From positions 1 to 38,479 of the forward strand of contig JACNJU010000087.1 in NCBI GenBank assembly GCA_014382375.1: 38,479 nt of DNA, given 5' to 3'. The stretch's first letter is position 1; each line of letters begins with the position of its first letter. The stretch is from Rhodospirillaceae bacterium (GTDB lineage Bacteria; Pseudomonadota; Alphaproteobacteria; Rhodospirillales; JABHCV01). The notes beneath the pieces were generated by a model. It saw only the letters and a program-made list of their open reading frames with translations, had not been told where the DNA came from and did no database searches. Both the position numbers and the translations under genes were made by a program. Shown piece after piece: positions 8,039 through 17,192 of this stretch.

Positions 8039-8824
8039 TTAGGAACTCTGACTATTTTTTCCCATCACTTTTAGATACGGCAACGTGTGGCGAGCGAGCG
8101 AAATTTCCGCCATATCAAGGTTTGCAGAAATAACCTCCTCGCCGTCACCGGCCAGGGCCAGGGCGCGCCCGTCAGGGGCAACAATGACACTTTCGCCCAG
8201 ATACTCACTGTTTCTTTCACGACCGGCGTAATTGGCGTAAAGCAGGAACAAGCCATTCTCGAAAGCCCTGGTCGGGATCATCTTGCGGGCGACAAAGTCC
8301 CACTTTGAGCGCAGGGCGGTCGGGGCGAGAATAATTTCAGCACCGCCTTTTGCTGCCTTACGGACATTTTCAGGGAATTCCACATCGTAACAGATAAGCA
8401 CCGCAAAACGCTGCCCCATGAATTCAAACACACTATCGTCGCGACCGGCTGTGAATGTATCGCCCTCATATCCAGGTGGCAGAAAACGCTTGCGATAATC
8501 GTGCAACCGTTCGCCGGATTTACCAACAACAGCAACACTATTGTAGAGTTCCTGCCCCTCAATTTCCGGATAACCGACGCCAAGAGCCGTCTCATACTTT
8601 TTCGCCAACACACCAACACGGGCCAGGGACGGGCCACTTGCGGGTTCGGCAAATTCACGGATTTTGTCACCGACATCGTAGCCACTTAGAAACAATTCAG
8701 GGCACAACAGCAGATCGAACGCATTAGCCCCAGCCTCAACCAGTTGCGCCTCCAGTCGGTCAAGACGGGCTGATGGGGTTTCCTCGCGGGCTACCGGCTG
8801 AAAAATGGCGACGCGAATGTCCAT
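8039..8824 (-). CDS. Carbon-nitrogen hydrolase (nitrilase superfamily amidase)
   Basis: The product has 261 residues with the nitrilase-superfamily triad: Glu43 in 'LCPELFLSGYD', Lys112 in 'YRKRFLPPGYE' and nucleophile Cys145 in 'LICYDVEFPENVRKAA'. The family hydrolyses non-peptide C-N bonds (amides, N-carbamoyl compounds). 'PELFLSGYD' and 'CYDVEFPE' resemble the aliphatic amidase/N-carbamoylputrescine amidase branches. Its ATG overlaps the stop of the M24-fold gene by one base (TAATG), so the two are translationally coupled and probably act in one pathway. A polyamine-type ABC importer lies downstream on the same strand, which suggests catabolism of an imported nitrogen compound (inference). 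Confidence 0.9.
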   Translation of the reverse strand: MDIRVAIFQPVAREETPSARLDRLEAQLVEAGANAFDLLLCPELFLSGYDVGDKIREFAEPASGPSLARVGVLAKKYETALGVGYPEIEGQELYNSVAVVGKSGERLHDYRKRFLPPGYEGDTFTAGRDDSVFEFMGQRFAVLICYDVEFPENVRKAAKGGAEIILAPTALRSKWDFVARKMIPTRAFENGLFLLYANYAGRERNSEYLGESVIVAPDGRALALAGDGEEVISANLDMAEISLARHTLPYLKVMGKNSQSS

Positions 8825-9993
8825 TATCCCTTGCTTACCAACAAAGTGCGTGGATAGTCGGTCAGATACTCGAATCCATCCCTGGTGACGACGATGGAAT
8901 CACCTATGCGTCCGGCCAGTTCACCGTCGACCGAAATGCCGCCGTCAACAGCAAAGGTCATACCGGGTTTAAGAACCGTCTTGTCGCCTTTCTTCAGCTC
9001 CGGTTTTTCCAGATAGGCAACACCGATAGATCTTCCCGTGCGGTAGGAGGTGGCGAAGCCACCCTCTGCGTAGACGGCATCGGCGGCGGCGGCAACGTCT
9101 TCTGCGACCACCCCCGGACCGATCACGTTCAGGGCCGCTGCCTGCGCCTCAATAGCAACTTGTTGAATGTGACCCGCCGCCTCTGAAACCTCGCCAACGA
9201 AGAACATTCGGTCAAAACCCAACTTGTACTGCTTGAACTGGGCCATGTTGCAAAAGCAGAAATAGACGGGATCGCCCCGATCATACCGTTTGACACTGGC
9301 ACGCCTGTGAACCATGGAGGTATCGGAGCCGCTCTGCATGATTTGAAGGTTATGGATCATCGGCGAGACGAAGGCCTCCCAGCCACTGTTGGTCAGGAAC
9401 CCGGCGGCCTTGCGGCTACCCGCAGCGATAATCGCAAGGGCGGTCTCGAATTCCTGAACACCTTCGGCAAGCGAGCCATGGGCGGCTTCCATCATTGCCC
9501 CGGCAATGGTGCCTGCCTTTTTCATCACCTCAATTTCGCTGGGGGATTTGATCATCCGCATATCGCCAAGAACTGCCGAGGCATCATCAAGAGCGATCCC
9601 AGGGAAATGTTCATCGAGCCAATTGCGAACAATCGCCGGCAACACATCACGCTCGAGCGCTATACTTTTTAGGTTGGCTCCAAGAATTTCAGCCAGCACA
9701 TTTTCCCACCGCCTGTCACCGGCATCTTCCCAGGTCCGCACATCCTGAACCCAGGTCATGGCCGAAACCATTTCACTTTCCATCAGCGGCGTCAGCACAG
9801 TGGGTTCCTGTCCCGAACGCAAAATAAGAAAAGTCGGACGCCCGAATTCGATGGATAAATAGCCCCAGAAACCGGCCAGATAAGCAATGGAAGACTCGTC
9901 TGTGATGACGGCGACATCATGGCCCGCCTGCTTTAGCCTGTCCTGGAACTGGACCGTTCGTTGCTTTGCTTCATCGAGAATGTCCATCATCAT
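8824..9993 (-). CDS. M24/creatinase-fold hydrolase lacking most metal ligands
   Basis: The product has 389 residues: an N-terminal creatinase-type domain ('DVAVITDESSIAYLAGFWGY') and a C-terminal pita-bread M24 domain ('MRMIKSPSEIEVMKKAGTIA', 'LKPGMTFAVDGGIS'). In dinuclear aminopeptidases the ligands are Asp, Asp, His, Glu, Glu. Here the first Asp region reads 'GDPVYFCFCN', the His motif reads 'TGRSIGVAY', the first Glu is replaced in 'FAVDGGIS' and the last in 'GRIGDSIVV'. That pattern resembles metal-independent creatinase or ectoine-hydrolase (DoeA) relatives more than a peptidase. I chose the first of three tandem ATGs (9993), with AGGG 6 bases upstream; an ATG at 10035 is possible. It is coupled to the nitrilase gene. 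Confidence 0.85.
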   Translation of the reverse strand: MMMDILDEAKQRTVQFQDRLKQAGHDVAVITDESSIAYLAGFWGYLSIEFGRPTFLILRSGQEPTVLTPLMESEMVSAMTWVQDVRTWEDAGDRRWENVLAEILGANLKSIALERDVLPAIVRNWLDEHFPGIALDDASAVLGDMRMIKSPSEIEVMKKAGTIAGAMMEAAHGSLAEGVQEFETALAIIAAGSRKAAGFLTNSGWEAFVSPMIHNLQIMQSGSDTSMVHRRASVKRYDRGDPVYFCFCNMAQFKQYKLGFDRMFFVGEVSEAAGHIQQVAIEAQAAALNVIGPGVVAEDVAAAADAVYAEGGFATSYRTGRSIGVAYLEKPELKKGDKTVLKPGMTFAVDGGISVDGELAGRIGDSIVVTRDGFEYLTDYPRTLLVSKG

Positions 9994-10176
9994 ATCCAAC
10001 CCTGGTTTCAAGATCCAAGACGCGGACGCTATCATAACTTTTCAAACCTTGTGATTGAAAAAACCGGGCTGATATTAACAACTGTGACTGACCGTTGCTT
10101 CCTCTATAGAAACGACGCACCGGAAGGTTTAGAAGTGGGTAGCGATAATGATTTCATTTTTGGAGCGACACAAAGC

Positions 10177-11160
10177 ATGAGCGGAAATGTCTACGCCGCC
10201 ATTGATCTGGGCACCAATAACTGTCGCCTGCTGGTCGCCCGGGTGAAAAACAATACTTTCAGGGTGATCGACTCCTTCTCGCGCATCGTCCGCCTGGGTG
10301 AAGGCCTGTCTCGCAGCGACCAACTCAACGAGGAAGCCGTTGAGCGCACCATTGAAGCGCTCCACATTTGCGCCCAAAAAATGCAATTCAGGGATGTCGG
10401 CAAGTCTCGCTCCATCGCGACCGAAGCCTGCCGCCGGGCCACTGACTGCGCCGCCTTCTACAAAAGGGCCCTGGGTGAAACCGGAATTGAACTGGAAACC
10501 ATCAGCCCCGAACAGGAAGCACAATTGACCCTGGACGGTTGTGCGCAACTGCTCAACAAGGATACCTCGCGCGCCATTGTCTTTGACATTGGTGGCGGCA
10601 GTACAGAATTGATGTGGGTCGAACGGGCCCCTTCCGGCGAGGCTGTTGTCCTGGGTATGCTGTCCCTGCCGATTGGGGTGGTCTCTTTGGTCGAAAAATA
10701 CGGCAGTGGTGTTATTGAACGTCATGTATATGAAGAAATCATCGACCGGGTCGAAGCAGGACTGCAATCTTTTGACCGCCAACACGGTATTTCTGATTTT
10801 CTGACCACTCATGATACCCAGTTGCTGGGGACGTCCGGCACGGTGACCACACTGGGTGGTCTTTATCTGAACCTGCCTCGTTACAATCGCGCCCAGGTTG
10901 ATGGACTGGACATGCGGGTCGAAACCATCACCGCTATCAGTGAACGTCTGGCCGGTATGAGCCATGACGAGCGGGCCCAAAACGGCTGCATTGGGCCAGA
11001 ACGCGCCGATCTGGTTGTCATGGGTTGCGCCATCCTTGATGCGATCTGTCGGCACTGGCCCGCACCAACGGTCCGCGCCGCCGACAGGGGTATTCGTGAA
11101 GGTTTACTGATGGGATTGATCAGGGACAACGGCGATACCTACACCGGGGCAATCACATGA
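10177..11160 (+). CDS. ppx: Ppx/GppA family exopolyphosphatase / pppGpp phosphohydrolase
   Basis: The product has 327 residues of the sugar-kinase/Hsp70-like ATPase fold. The phosphate-binding motif near the N-terminus is 'AAIDLGTNNCRLLVARV'; the second is 'IVFDIGGGSTELMWV', with 'GTSGTVTTLGG' further on. Enzymes of this family release phosphate from polyphosphate ends and/or convert pppGpp to ppGpp. It lacks the C-terminal HD domain of long Ppx proteins, as is usual for the short alphaproteobacterial form. The frame is open upstream to 9961, but homology begins at the ATG at 10177, with GGAG 11 bases before it. Its stop overlaps the rlmE start (ATGA). Confidence 0.9.
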   Translation: MSGNVYAAIDLGTNNCRLLVARVKNNTFRVIDSFSRIVRLGEGLSRSDQLNEEAVERTIEALHICAQKMQFRDVGKSRSIATEACRRATDCAAFYKRALGETGIELETISPEQEAQLTLDGCAQLLNKDTSRAIVFDIGGGSTELMWVERAPSGEAVVLGMLSLPIGVVSLVEKYGSGVIERHVYEEIIDRVEAGLQSFDRQHGISDFLTTHDTQLLGTSGTVTTLGGLYLNLPRYNRAQVDGLDMRVETITAISERLAGMSHDERAQNGCIGPERADLVVMGCAILDAICRHWPAPTVRAADRGIREGLLMGLIRDNGDTYTGAIT

Positions 11161-11912
11161 GCGCCAAAGGTAAGGGTGGGCGAGACAAGAGCCGGGGTGA
11201 AGGTGGCCTTAGTGGTCGCGGCCTTCACACCAAGGTCCGCAGCGCCAAGGGACGCAAGTTGTCCTCGACCCTCTGGCTGCAAAGACAACTCAACGACCCT
11301 TATGTTGCCGAAGCCCAAAAGCGCGGCTATCCATCACGTGCGGCCTTTAAGTTGCTCGAACTGGACGACAAATACCATTTTCTTAAACCAGGCAAGCGCA
11401 TTGTCGACCTTGGTGCCGCACCGGGCGGCTGGACAAAAGTCGCCGTCGAACGAACAGATCCCGAAAACAATGCCCAGGGTCTCGTTGTCGCCCTGGACAT
11501 CAATGAAATGGAGCCGGTTTCCGGTGCTAAGATCCTGCTTCATGATTTCCTTGATGAAGCCGCTCCTGACTTGTTGAAAGAAGCGCTGGGTGGCAAGGTC
11601 GACATTGTTTTAAGCGACATGGCGGCCCCGGCGACCGGACACGCGGCAACCGACCATCTTAAAATCATGGCGCTGTGCGAGGCGGCCCTTGAATTTGCCT
11701 TTGAAATGCTCAAACCCGATGGTGTTTTTATCGCCAAAGTTCTGCAAGGCGGTACCGAAAATGACATGTTGAAGGCAATGAAAAAGGACTTCAAAACCGT
11801 GCGCCACGTCAAGCCACCGGCAAGCCGGTCAGACTCCGCTGAAATGTATGTTGTCGCGACCGGTTACCGGGGCGAAGAACAAGGCTTGGATTCGTCAACT
11901 TCTTCTGTATGA
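11157..11912 (+). CDS. rlmE: 23S rRNA (uridine-2'-O) methyltransferase RlmE
   Basis: The product has 251 residues. A basic N-terminal tail rich in Gly, Lys and Arg precedes the Rossmann methyltransferase fold with SAM motif I 'IVDLGAAPGGWTKVAVE', the acidic motif 'VDIVLSDMAAPATG' and the catalytic lysine region 'GVFIAKVLQGG'. RlmE (FtsJ/RrmJ) methylates U2552 of 23S rRNA in the A-loop during late 50S assembly. The start ATG overlaps the ppx stop, so the two are coupled. The position between ppx and guaB matches other alphaproteobacterial genomes. Confidence 0.95.
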   Translation: MSAKGKGGRDKSRGEGGLSGRGLHTKVRSAKGRKLSSTLWLQRQLNDPYVAEAQKRGYPSRAAFKLLELDDKYHFLKPGKRIVDLGAAPGGWTKVAVERTDPENNAQGLVVALDINEMEPVSGAKILLHDFLDEAAPDLLKEALGGKVDIVLSDMAAPATGHAATDHLKIMALCEAALEFAFEMLKPDGVFIAKVLQGGTENDMLKAMKKDFKTVRHVKPPASRSDSAEMYVVATGYRGEEQGLDSSTSSV

Positions 11913-11936
11913 TGTCGCGCCAACTCAAGTATTTAG

Positions 11937-13427
<1,491 letters not shown>

Positions 13428-13443
13428 TTGGGAGTCTTTATTA

Positions 13444-13634
13444 AAGCCCTCAAGCGCCGGGCGTTCGCTCCGCTCTCTTGGCTCGCCGTAGTAACGGCGG
13501 CCCGCAGTCGCGGGCTTGATAGAAAGTGTATGAGTATAGCCTTCATGAATGAAACTCTTGATGCCCTGTTAATCTCGACTTCCAGAGTCCTAAGCCAAGC
13601 GAACGGAGTAAGTGCCCGGCGCATGAGAGGCCTT
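13444..13634. repeat. Palindromic MITE-like intergenic element between guaB and rsmB
   Basis: The left arm (13444-13483) and right arm (13593-13634) are imperfect inverted repeats of about 41 bases sharing the exact core GCGCCGGGC and, at the inner end, CTTGGCT. Inside are two perfect mini-hairpins with 4-base loops: GCCGT/ACGGC (13485-13498) and GCCCGC/GCGGGC (13500-13515). The element fills almost the whole 212-base gap, and the right end contains GAGAGG, which serves as the ribosome site of rsmB. Short plus- and minus-strand frames run through it but look like chance. It has no second copy in this window. It could be a non-autonomous mobile element or a structured RNA; the hairpins could also terminate guaB transcripts. 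Confidence 0.55.
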
Positions 13635-13639
13635 AAAAC

Positions 13640-14965
13640 ATGACACCTGACGCCCGCCTGTCCGCCGCCATTGAGATTCTTGATGCCATTGAGGAGGCCA
13701 ATACTGCCGCCGATACCATCATTCGCGCTTATTTCAGGCCACGGCGCTACGCTGGCTCGAAAGACCGCCGCAATGTCGGCAACCAGGTGTTTGATGTTAT
13801 CCGGCACCGCGCCCGTCTCGATTGGTGGATCGCCGGAGCGGCAGGTGACATGAAACCATCCTCAAGGCTGCGGATTCTCGCTGCCATTGTTATTCTTGAT
13901 GGTCAAAGCGCGGACGCGGCGGGTAACTTGTTTAATGGGGCTGCCCATGCACCAGCCTCTCTTGATGCCGCCGAGCAGCAACTGGTCGAAAATCTGGTCG
14001 CCAAGCCGTTGCTGCATGATGCCATGCCGCCGGGTGTGGTTCACGAAGTCCCCGAATGGCTGGATCCATCGTTTCAGGCTATATGGGGGGACCGCTTTGA
14101 GGCCGAGATGACGGCACTTAATTCCGAAGCCCCGGTCGATATTCGGGTCAACGTCGGGCGAGTCAGCCGCGATCAGGCTAGAAAATCCCTGAGCATCGAT
14201 CACATCAAAACCACGCCTACGACACTCTCACCAGTCGGATTACGATTGATCGAACGGGCCCGTCTGGAAGAAACAAAGGCTTTCAAAAAAGGCCTGATCG
14301 AAGTTCAGGACGAAGGATCGCAACTGATCGCCCTGCTGTGCGAAGCCAAACCCGGTATGACAGTCGTCGATTATTGCGCCGGCGGCGGCGGCAAGACCCT
14401 GGCCCTGGCCGACGCCATGGGCATGCAGGGCGGGAGCAGTGGTGACGGTGCCCTGATCGCCTGTGATGTTTCGACAAAAAGGCTGTCCGGCCTGGACGAA
14501 CGCGTAAAACGCGCCAGAGTGACTGGTATTCAACAACTGGTGCTCGATGATGAGGCTGCCGTCAGTGAGCTGAACGAAAAAGCCGACAGGGTTCTTGTCG
14601 ATGCACCCTGTTCAGGGATTGGTGCCTGGCGTCGCCATCCCGAAGCGCGCTGGCGTCTGACACAGGCACGGCTGGATCGCCATGTCGCCGATCAATACAA
14701 AATTCTAGGTGCGGCAGCAAAAATGGTGAAACCCGGTGGCCACTTGATTTACGCCACCTGCTCGCTTTTAGCCGAGGAAAACGAGGCCCAGATCAAAACC
14801 TTTCTTGAACAACACGACGAATTCACGGCCCTGCCCATCGCCGACATCTGGGCCAAAGCCATCGCCACACCCTGCCCGCCCGCAGAAGGCGGCTTGCGCC
14901 TGAGCCCCGCTGACACTGATACGGATGGTTTTTTCTGTGCCGTGATGGAGCGGAAAAGCGTATAG
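13640..14965 (+). CDS. rsmB: 16S rRNA (cytosine967-C5)-methyltransferase RsmB
   Basis: The product has 441 residues. The N-terminal ~130 residues are the NusB-like all-helical domain ('RNVGNQVFDVIRHRARLDWW'). The C-terminal RNA m5C methyltransferase domain has SAM motif 'VVDYCAGGGGKTLALAD' and the two catalytic cysteines, Cys324 in 'DAPCSGIGAWRRHPE' and Cys374 in 'YATCSLLAEEN'. It methylates C967 of 16S rRNA. Alphaproteobacterial genomes often place it after guaB. Its ribosome site (GAGAGG) lies at the edge of the palindromic element upstream. Confidence 0.93.
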   Translation: MTPDARLSAAIEILDAIEEANTAADTIIRAYFRPRRYAGSKDRRNVGNQVFDVIRHRARLDWWIAGAAGDMKPSSRLRILAAIVILDGQSADAAGNLFNGAAHAPASLDAAEQQLVENLVAKPLLHDAMPPGVVHEVPEWLDPSFQAIWGDRFEAEMTALNSEAPVDIRVNVGRVSRDQARKSLSIDHIKTTPTTLSPVGLRLIERARLEETKAFKKGLIEVQDEGSQLIALLCEAKPGMTVVDYCAGGGGKTLALADAMGMQGGSSGDGALIACDVSTKRLSGLDERVKRARVTGIQQLVLDDEAAVSELNEKADRVLVDAPCSGIGAWRRHPEARWRLTQARLDRHVADQYKILGAAAKMVKPGGHLIYATCSLLAEENEAQIKTFLEQHDEFTALPIADIWAKAIATPCPPAEGGLRLSPADTDTDGFFCAVMERKSV

Positions 14966-14972
14966 TTGGCCC

Positions 14973-15203
14973 ATGAATACGACAGACGGAGCACCACCGC
15001 CACCAAGTTTCATTACCGCCGCCGAGCAGCGGCAGCACGAGACAACGCGCCCAGTCCACCCCGAACCCTCGGCAATTAACGTCGAGAGGATTGATCGCAA
15101 CATCAACGAATCCCTGCGCAAGCAGATCATCGATATCATCACCAAAAATCCGGACTTTGCCCTTTCGATCCTGCGCGGCTGGAAAGACCGGGGAAATTCC
15201 TGA
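14973..15203 (+). CDS. Small hypothetical protein upstream of the DsrC-family gene
   Basis: The product has 76 residues. The first half is proline-rich and probably disordered ('GAPPPPSFITAAEQRQ'); the second half looks helical and ends 'DIITKNPDFALSILRGWK'. That tail vaguely resembles the C-terminal helix of FliF-type flagellar proteins, which is too short a similarity to assign function. The frame starts 8 bases after rsmB and its TGA is directly followed by the ATG of the DsrC-family gene, so it is probably co-translated with it. I do not recognise the family. Confidence 0.6.
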   Translation: MNTTDGAPPPPSFITAAEQRQHETTRPVHPEPSAINVERIDRNINESLRKQIIDIITKNPDFALSILRGWKDRGNS

Positions 15204-15509
15204 ATGGTCGCCCGTGATGATGAAGGCTATCTGGTTGAGCCGGATTCCTGGACGGAAGAAATTGCCCGCCAGTTGGCAGCCGAAGAAGAAATCGAGCTAA
15301 CCGATGAGCATTGGGTCGTCATCAGGTTCATGCGCGATTATCACAAGGATCATCAGGTCACCCCGGATGTCCGCCATGCCATGAAACATTTAAAAGAGCA
15401 ATGCGGAGCAGACCGGAACCGGATTTTCCAATTATTTCCTTACGGTTATGTCCAGCAAGCCTGCAAGATTGCCGGCATGATCAGACCCCGTAACTGGAGC
15501 ACCGGCTAA
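15204..15509 (+). CDS. DsrC/TusE family sulfur-relay protein with only the upstream conserved cysteine
   Basis: The product has 101 residues of the DsrC fold ('DEGYLVEPDSWTEEIARQLA', 'LTDEHWVVIRFMRDYH', 'LFPYGYVQQACKIAGM'). DsrC carries two C-terminal cysteines and TusE keeps only the penultimate one. Here Cys87 ('QQACKIAG') corresponds to the upstream cysteine, but the protein ends 'RPRNWSTG' with no terminal cysteine. That makes it the class called RspA-like rather than a true TusE for tRNA 2-thiolation, although automated annotation would say TusE. No dsr or tus partners are visible; the only tRNA-thiolation gene in the window is mnmA, 10 kb away. Confidence 0.88.
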   Translation: MVARDDEGYLVEPDSWTEEIARQLAAEEEIELTDEHWVVIRFMRDYHKDHQVTPDVRHAMKHLKEQCGADRNRIFQLFPYGYVQQACKIAGMIRPRNWSTG

Positions 15510-15520
15510 GTATAAGGTGC

Positions 15521-15549
15521 TTGCCAATTCCCCTTGGCCGCCCTATGTG
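15521..15549 (+). promoter_or_regulatory. Predicted sigma70-like promoter of the thiamin-pyrimidine transporter operon
   Basis: TTGCCA (15521-15526) and TATGTG (15544-15549) are separated by 17 bases. Transcription would start about 7 bases later, immediately before the TPP riboswitch aptamer, which is the expected arrangement. The -10 box is a weak match, so this is a prediction only. Confidence 0.4.
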
Positions 15550-15562
15550 TACGTCTGAACCC

Positions 15563-15660
15563 ATCACTGGGGGGAGCTGCTTGTTAGCGGCTGAGAGGTC
15601 TCAATTTTTCGAGACGACCCCTTGAACCTGATCCGGCTTATACCGGCGTAGGAACGAGTG
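15563..15660 (+). promoter_or_regulatory. TPP riboswitch (THI element)
   Basis: The conserved THI-box blocks are present in order: GGGGAGC near 15571, GCTGAGAGG at 15590-15598, GACCCCTTGAACCTGATC (15616-15633) and the 3' block ACCGGCGTAGGAA (near 15642-15654). A short variable stem (GTCTC/GAGAC) lies between them. The aptamer binds thiamin diphosphate. The 3' block ends about 10 bases before the ATG of the transporter ATPase gene and contains AGGA, so TPP binding probably blocks ribosome access (translational control), the usual mode in proteobacteria. Confidence 0.95.
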
Positions 15661-15664
15661 AGAC

Positions 15665-16432
15665 ATGAGCCAAACCACCAATAAGTTGTCTCCCCCATCA
15701 TCAATCGGCTTGTCTGTGCGCGGTGCGCATCTGGCCTGGCACCAACAGGTTTTGTTTGATGGCCTCAACCTTGACCTTGCGGCAGGGCGCTGGACTTGCC
15801 TGCTTGGCCCCAGCGGTATTGGCAAAAGCATGTTGCTACGATTGATTCTGGGGCTCGACGGGGGACAGGGAAATTCCCAGACCATTACCTGTTCAGACGG
15901 CCTGGCGTTGGATGGGCGGGTCGCCTTCATGGCGCAACGGGATTTCCTGTATCCCTGGCTCAGTGTCCTCGACAACGTCCTGCTTGGATGCCGGATCAGG
16001 AATGAAAATGCCCCGGACCGCGACAAGGCTCTCGACTTACTCTCCCGGACCGGTCTGGCTGCTGTCGCCACGGCCATGCCCGACACCCTGTCAGGCGGTA
16101 TGCGCCAACGCGCCGCCATCGCCCGTACCTTGATGGAAGACCGCCCCGTCGTCTTGATGGACGAGCCGTTTTCGGCCCTCGACGCCATTACCAAGATCAG
16201 GCTGCAGGGGCTGGCGGCTGAACTTTTAAACGACCGCACGGTCTTGCTTGTTACCCATGATCCGCTTGAGGCCCTGCGTCTGGGTCACGCGATCCATGTC
16301 ATGAACGGACGCCCTGCCGTGCTGGGTGCGGCCATAGAGCCAAAACGGCTGCCGCCGCGCCCGGTTGACGATGTCGAAGTTCTGGAACATCAGGGCGAGT
16401 TGTTAAGACAACTGGCGGAGGCGGCGCCATGA
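15665..16432 (+). CDS. thiZ: ABC transporter ATP-binding protein for thiamin pyrimidine precursor (ThiZ)
   Basis: The product has 255 residues of the nitrate/taurine/HMP ATPase class: Walker A 'LGPSGIGKSMLLRLILGLD' (Ile replaces the usual Ser/Cys), Q-loop 'MAQRDFLYPWLSVLDN', signature 'LSGGMRQRAAIARTLM', Walker B 'VVLMDEPFSALDAIT' and H-loop 'LLVTHDPLEALRLG'. It energises uptake of a 4-amino-5-hydroxymethylpyrimidine-type thiamin precursor. The assignment rests on the TPP riboswitch directly upstream and the ThiX/ThiY partners. Its stop overlaps the permease start (ATGA). Confidence 0.9.
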   Translation: MSQTTNKLSPPSSIGLSVRGAHLAWHQQVLFDGLNLDLAAGRWTCLLGPSGIGKSMLLRLILGLDGGQGNSQTITCSDGLALDGRVAFMAQRDFLYPWLSVLDNVLLGCRIRNENAPDRDKALDLLSRTGLAAVATAMPDTLSGGMRQRAAIARTLMEDRPVVLMDEPFSALDAITKIRLQGLAAELLNDRTVLLVTHDPLEALRLGHAIHVMNGRPAVLGAAIEPKRLPPRPVDDVEVLEHQGELLRQLAEAAP

Positions 16433-17184
16433 GCCTTGTTCGCCCGACCATCATCCTGATCGGTCTGATCGGCCTGTGGCAGGCCATCGTCAGTTTAAGC
16501 GGCGCGCCGCCCTACATCCTGCCAAGTCCCCTGGCCGTCGCCCAGGCATGGATCGCGCGGCCGGACTTATTTATCCGTCACGGCGCCATCACCATGGCCG
16601 AAATCCTGCTTGGATTGATGTTTGGATTGATCCTCGGCATCGCCAGCGCCCTTGTCATGGCTTACTTCCGACCGGCCCGGCAGTGGCTGTTGCCGGTACT
16701 GGTGGTCAGTCAGGCGGTGCCGGTTTTCGCGTTGGCTCCGATTTTGGTGTTATGGGTCGGTTATGGCATGGCTTCAAAAGTCGTCATGGCGACCCTGATT
16801 ATCTATTTTCCGGTGACCGCCGCCTTTCACGATGGTTTAAGGCGCACCGAGCCGGGCTGGGTCGAACTGGCCCTGACCATGAACGGCAGTCGTTGGGCGA
16901 TCCTGCGCCATGTTCGCATCCCGGCGGCTTTGCCGGCGTTGGGTTCGGGTCTCAGGGTAGCGACCGCCGTCGCCCCCATTGGTGCCATTGTCGGCGAATG
17001 GGTGGGCTCGAGCTCTGGCCTTGGTTACCTGATGTTGCACGCCAACGCCCGTATGCAAATCGACATCATGTTCGCCGCCCTTGCGACCCTGGCGCTGCTT
17101 GCCGTAGCCCTTTATTTCAGCGTCGATTTCACCGTCCGCCGTGCCATCCCATGGCAGCCTGACTCCCATCCCAACGAATCTTGA
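16429..17184 (+). CDS. thiX: ABC transporter permease for thiamin pyrimidine precursor (ThiX)
   Basis: The product has 251 residues with about six membrane helices ('ILLGLMFGLILGIASALVMA') and the coupling loop 'ELALTMNGSRWAILRHVRIP' followed by 'AALPALGSGLRVATAVAPIG'. It belongs to the SsuC/TauC/ThiX permease family. Its neighbours, the riboswitch-controlled ATPase and the HMP-type binding protein, specify it as the membrane half of the thiamin pyrimidine importer. The start overlaps the ATPase stop by 4 bases. Confidence 0.9.
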   Translation: MSLVRPTIILIGLIGLWQAIVSLSGAPPYILPSPLAVAQAWIARPDLFIRHGAITMAEILLGLMFGLILGIASALVMAYFRPARQWLLPVLVVSQAVPVFALAPILVLWVGYGMASKVVMATLIIYFPVTAAFHDGLRRTEPGWVELALTMNGSRWAILRHVRIPAALPALGSGLRVATAVAPIGAIVGEWVGSSSGLGYLMLHANARMQIDIMFAALATLALLAVALYFSVDFTVRRAIPWQPDSHPNES

Positions 17185-17192
17185 GGAAACCA

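Noticed and set aside
10129-11055. 308-codon minus-strand frame opposite ppx
   Set aside because: It mirrors the ppx coding frame and has no family resemblance; ppx motifs are clear on the plus strand.
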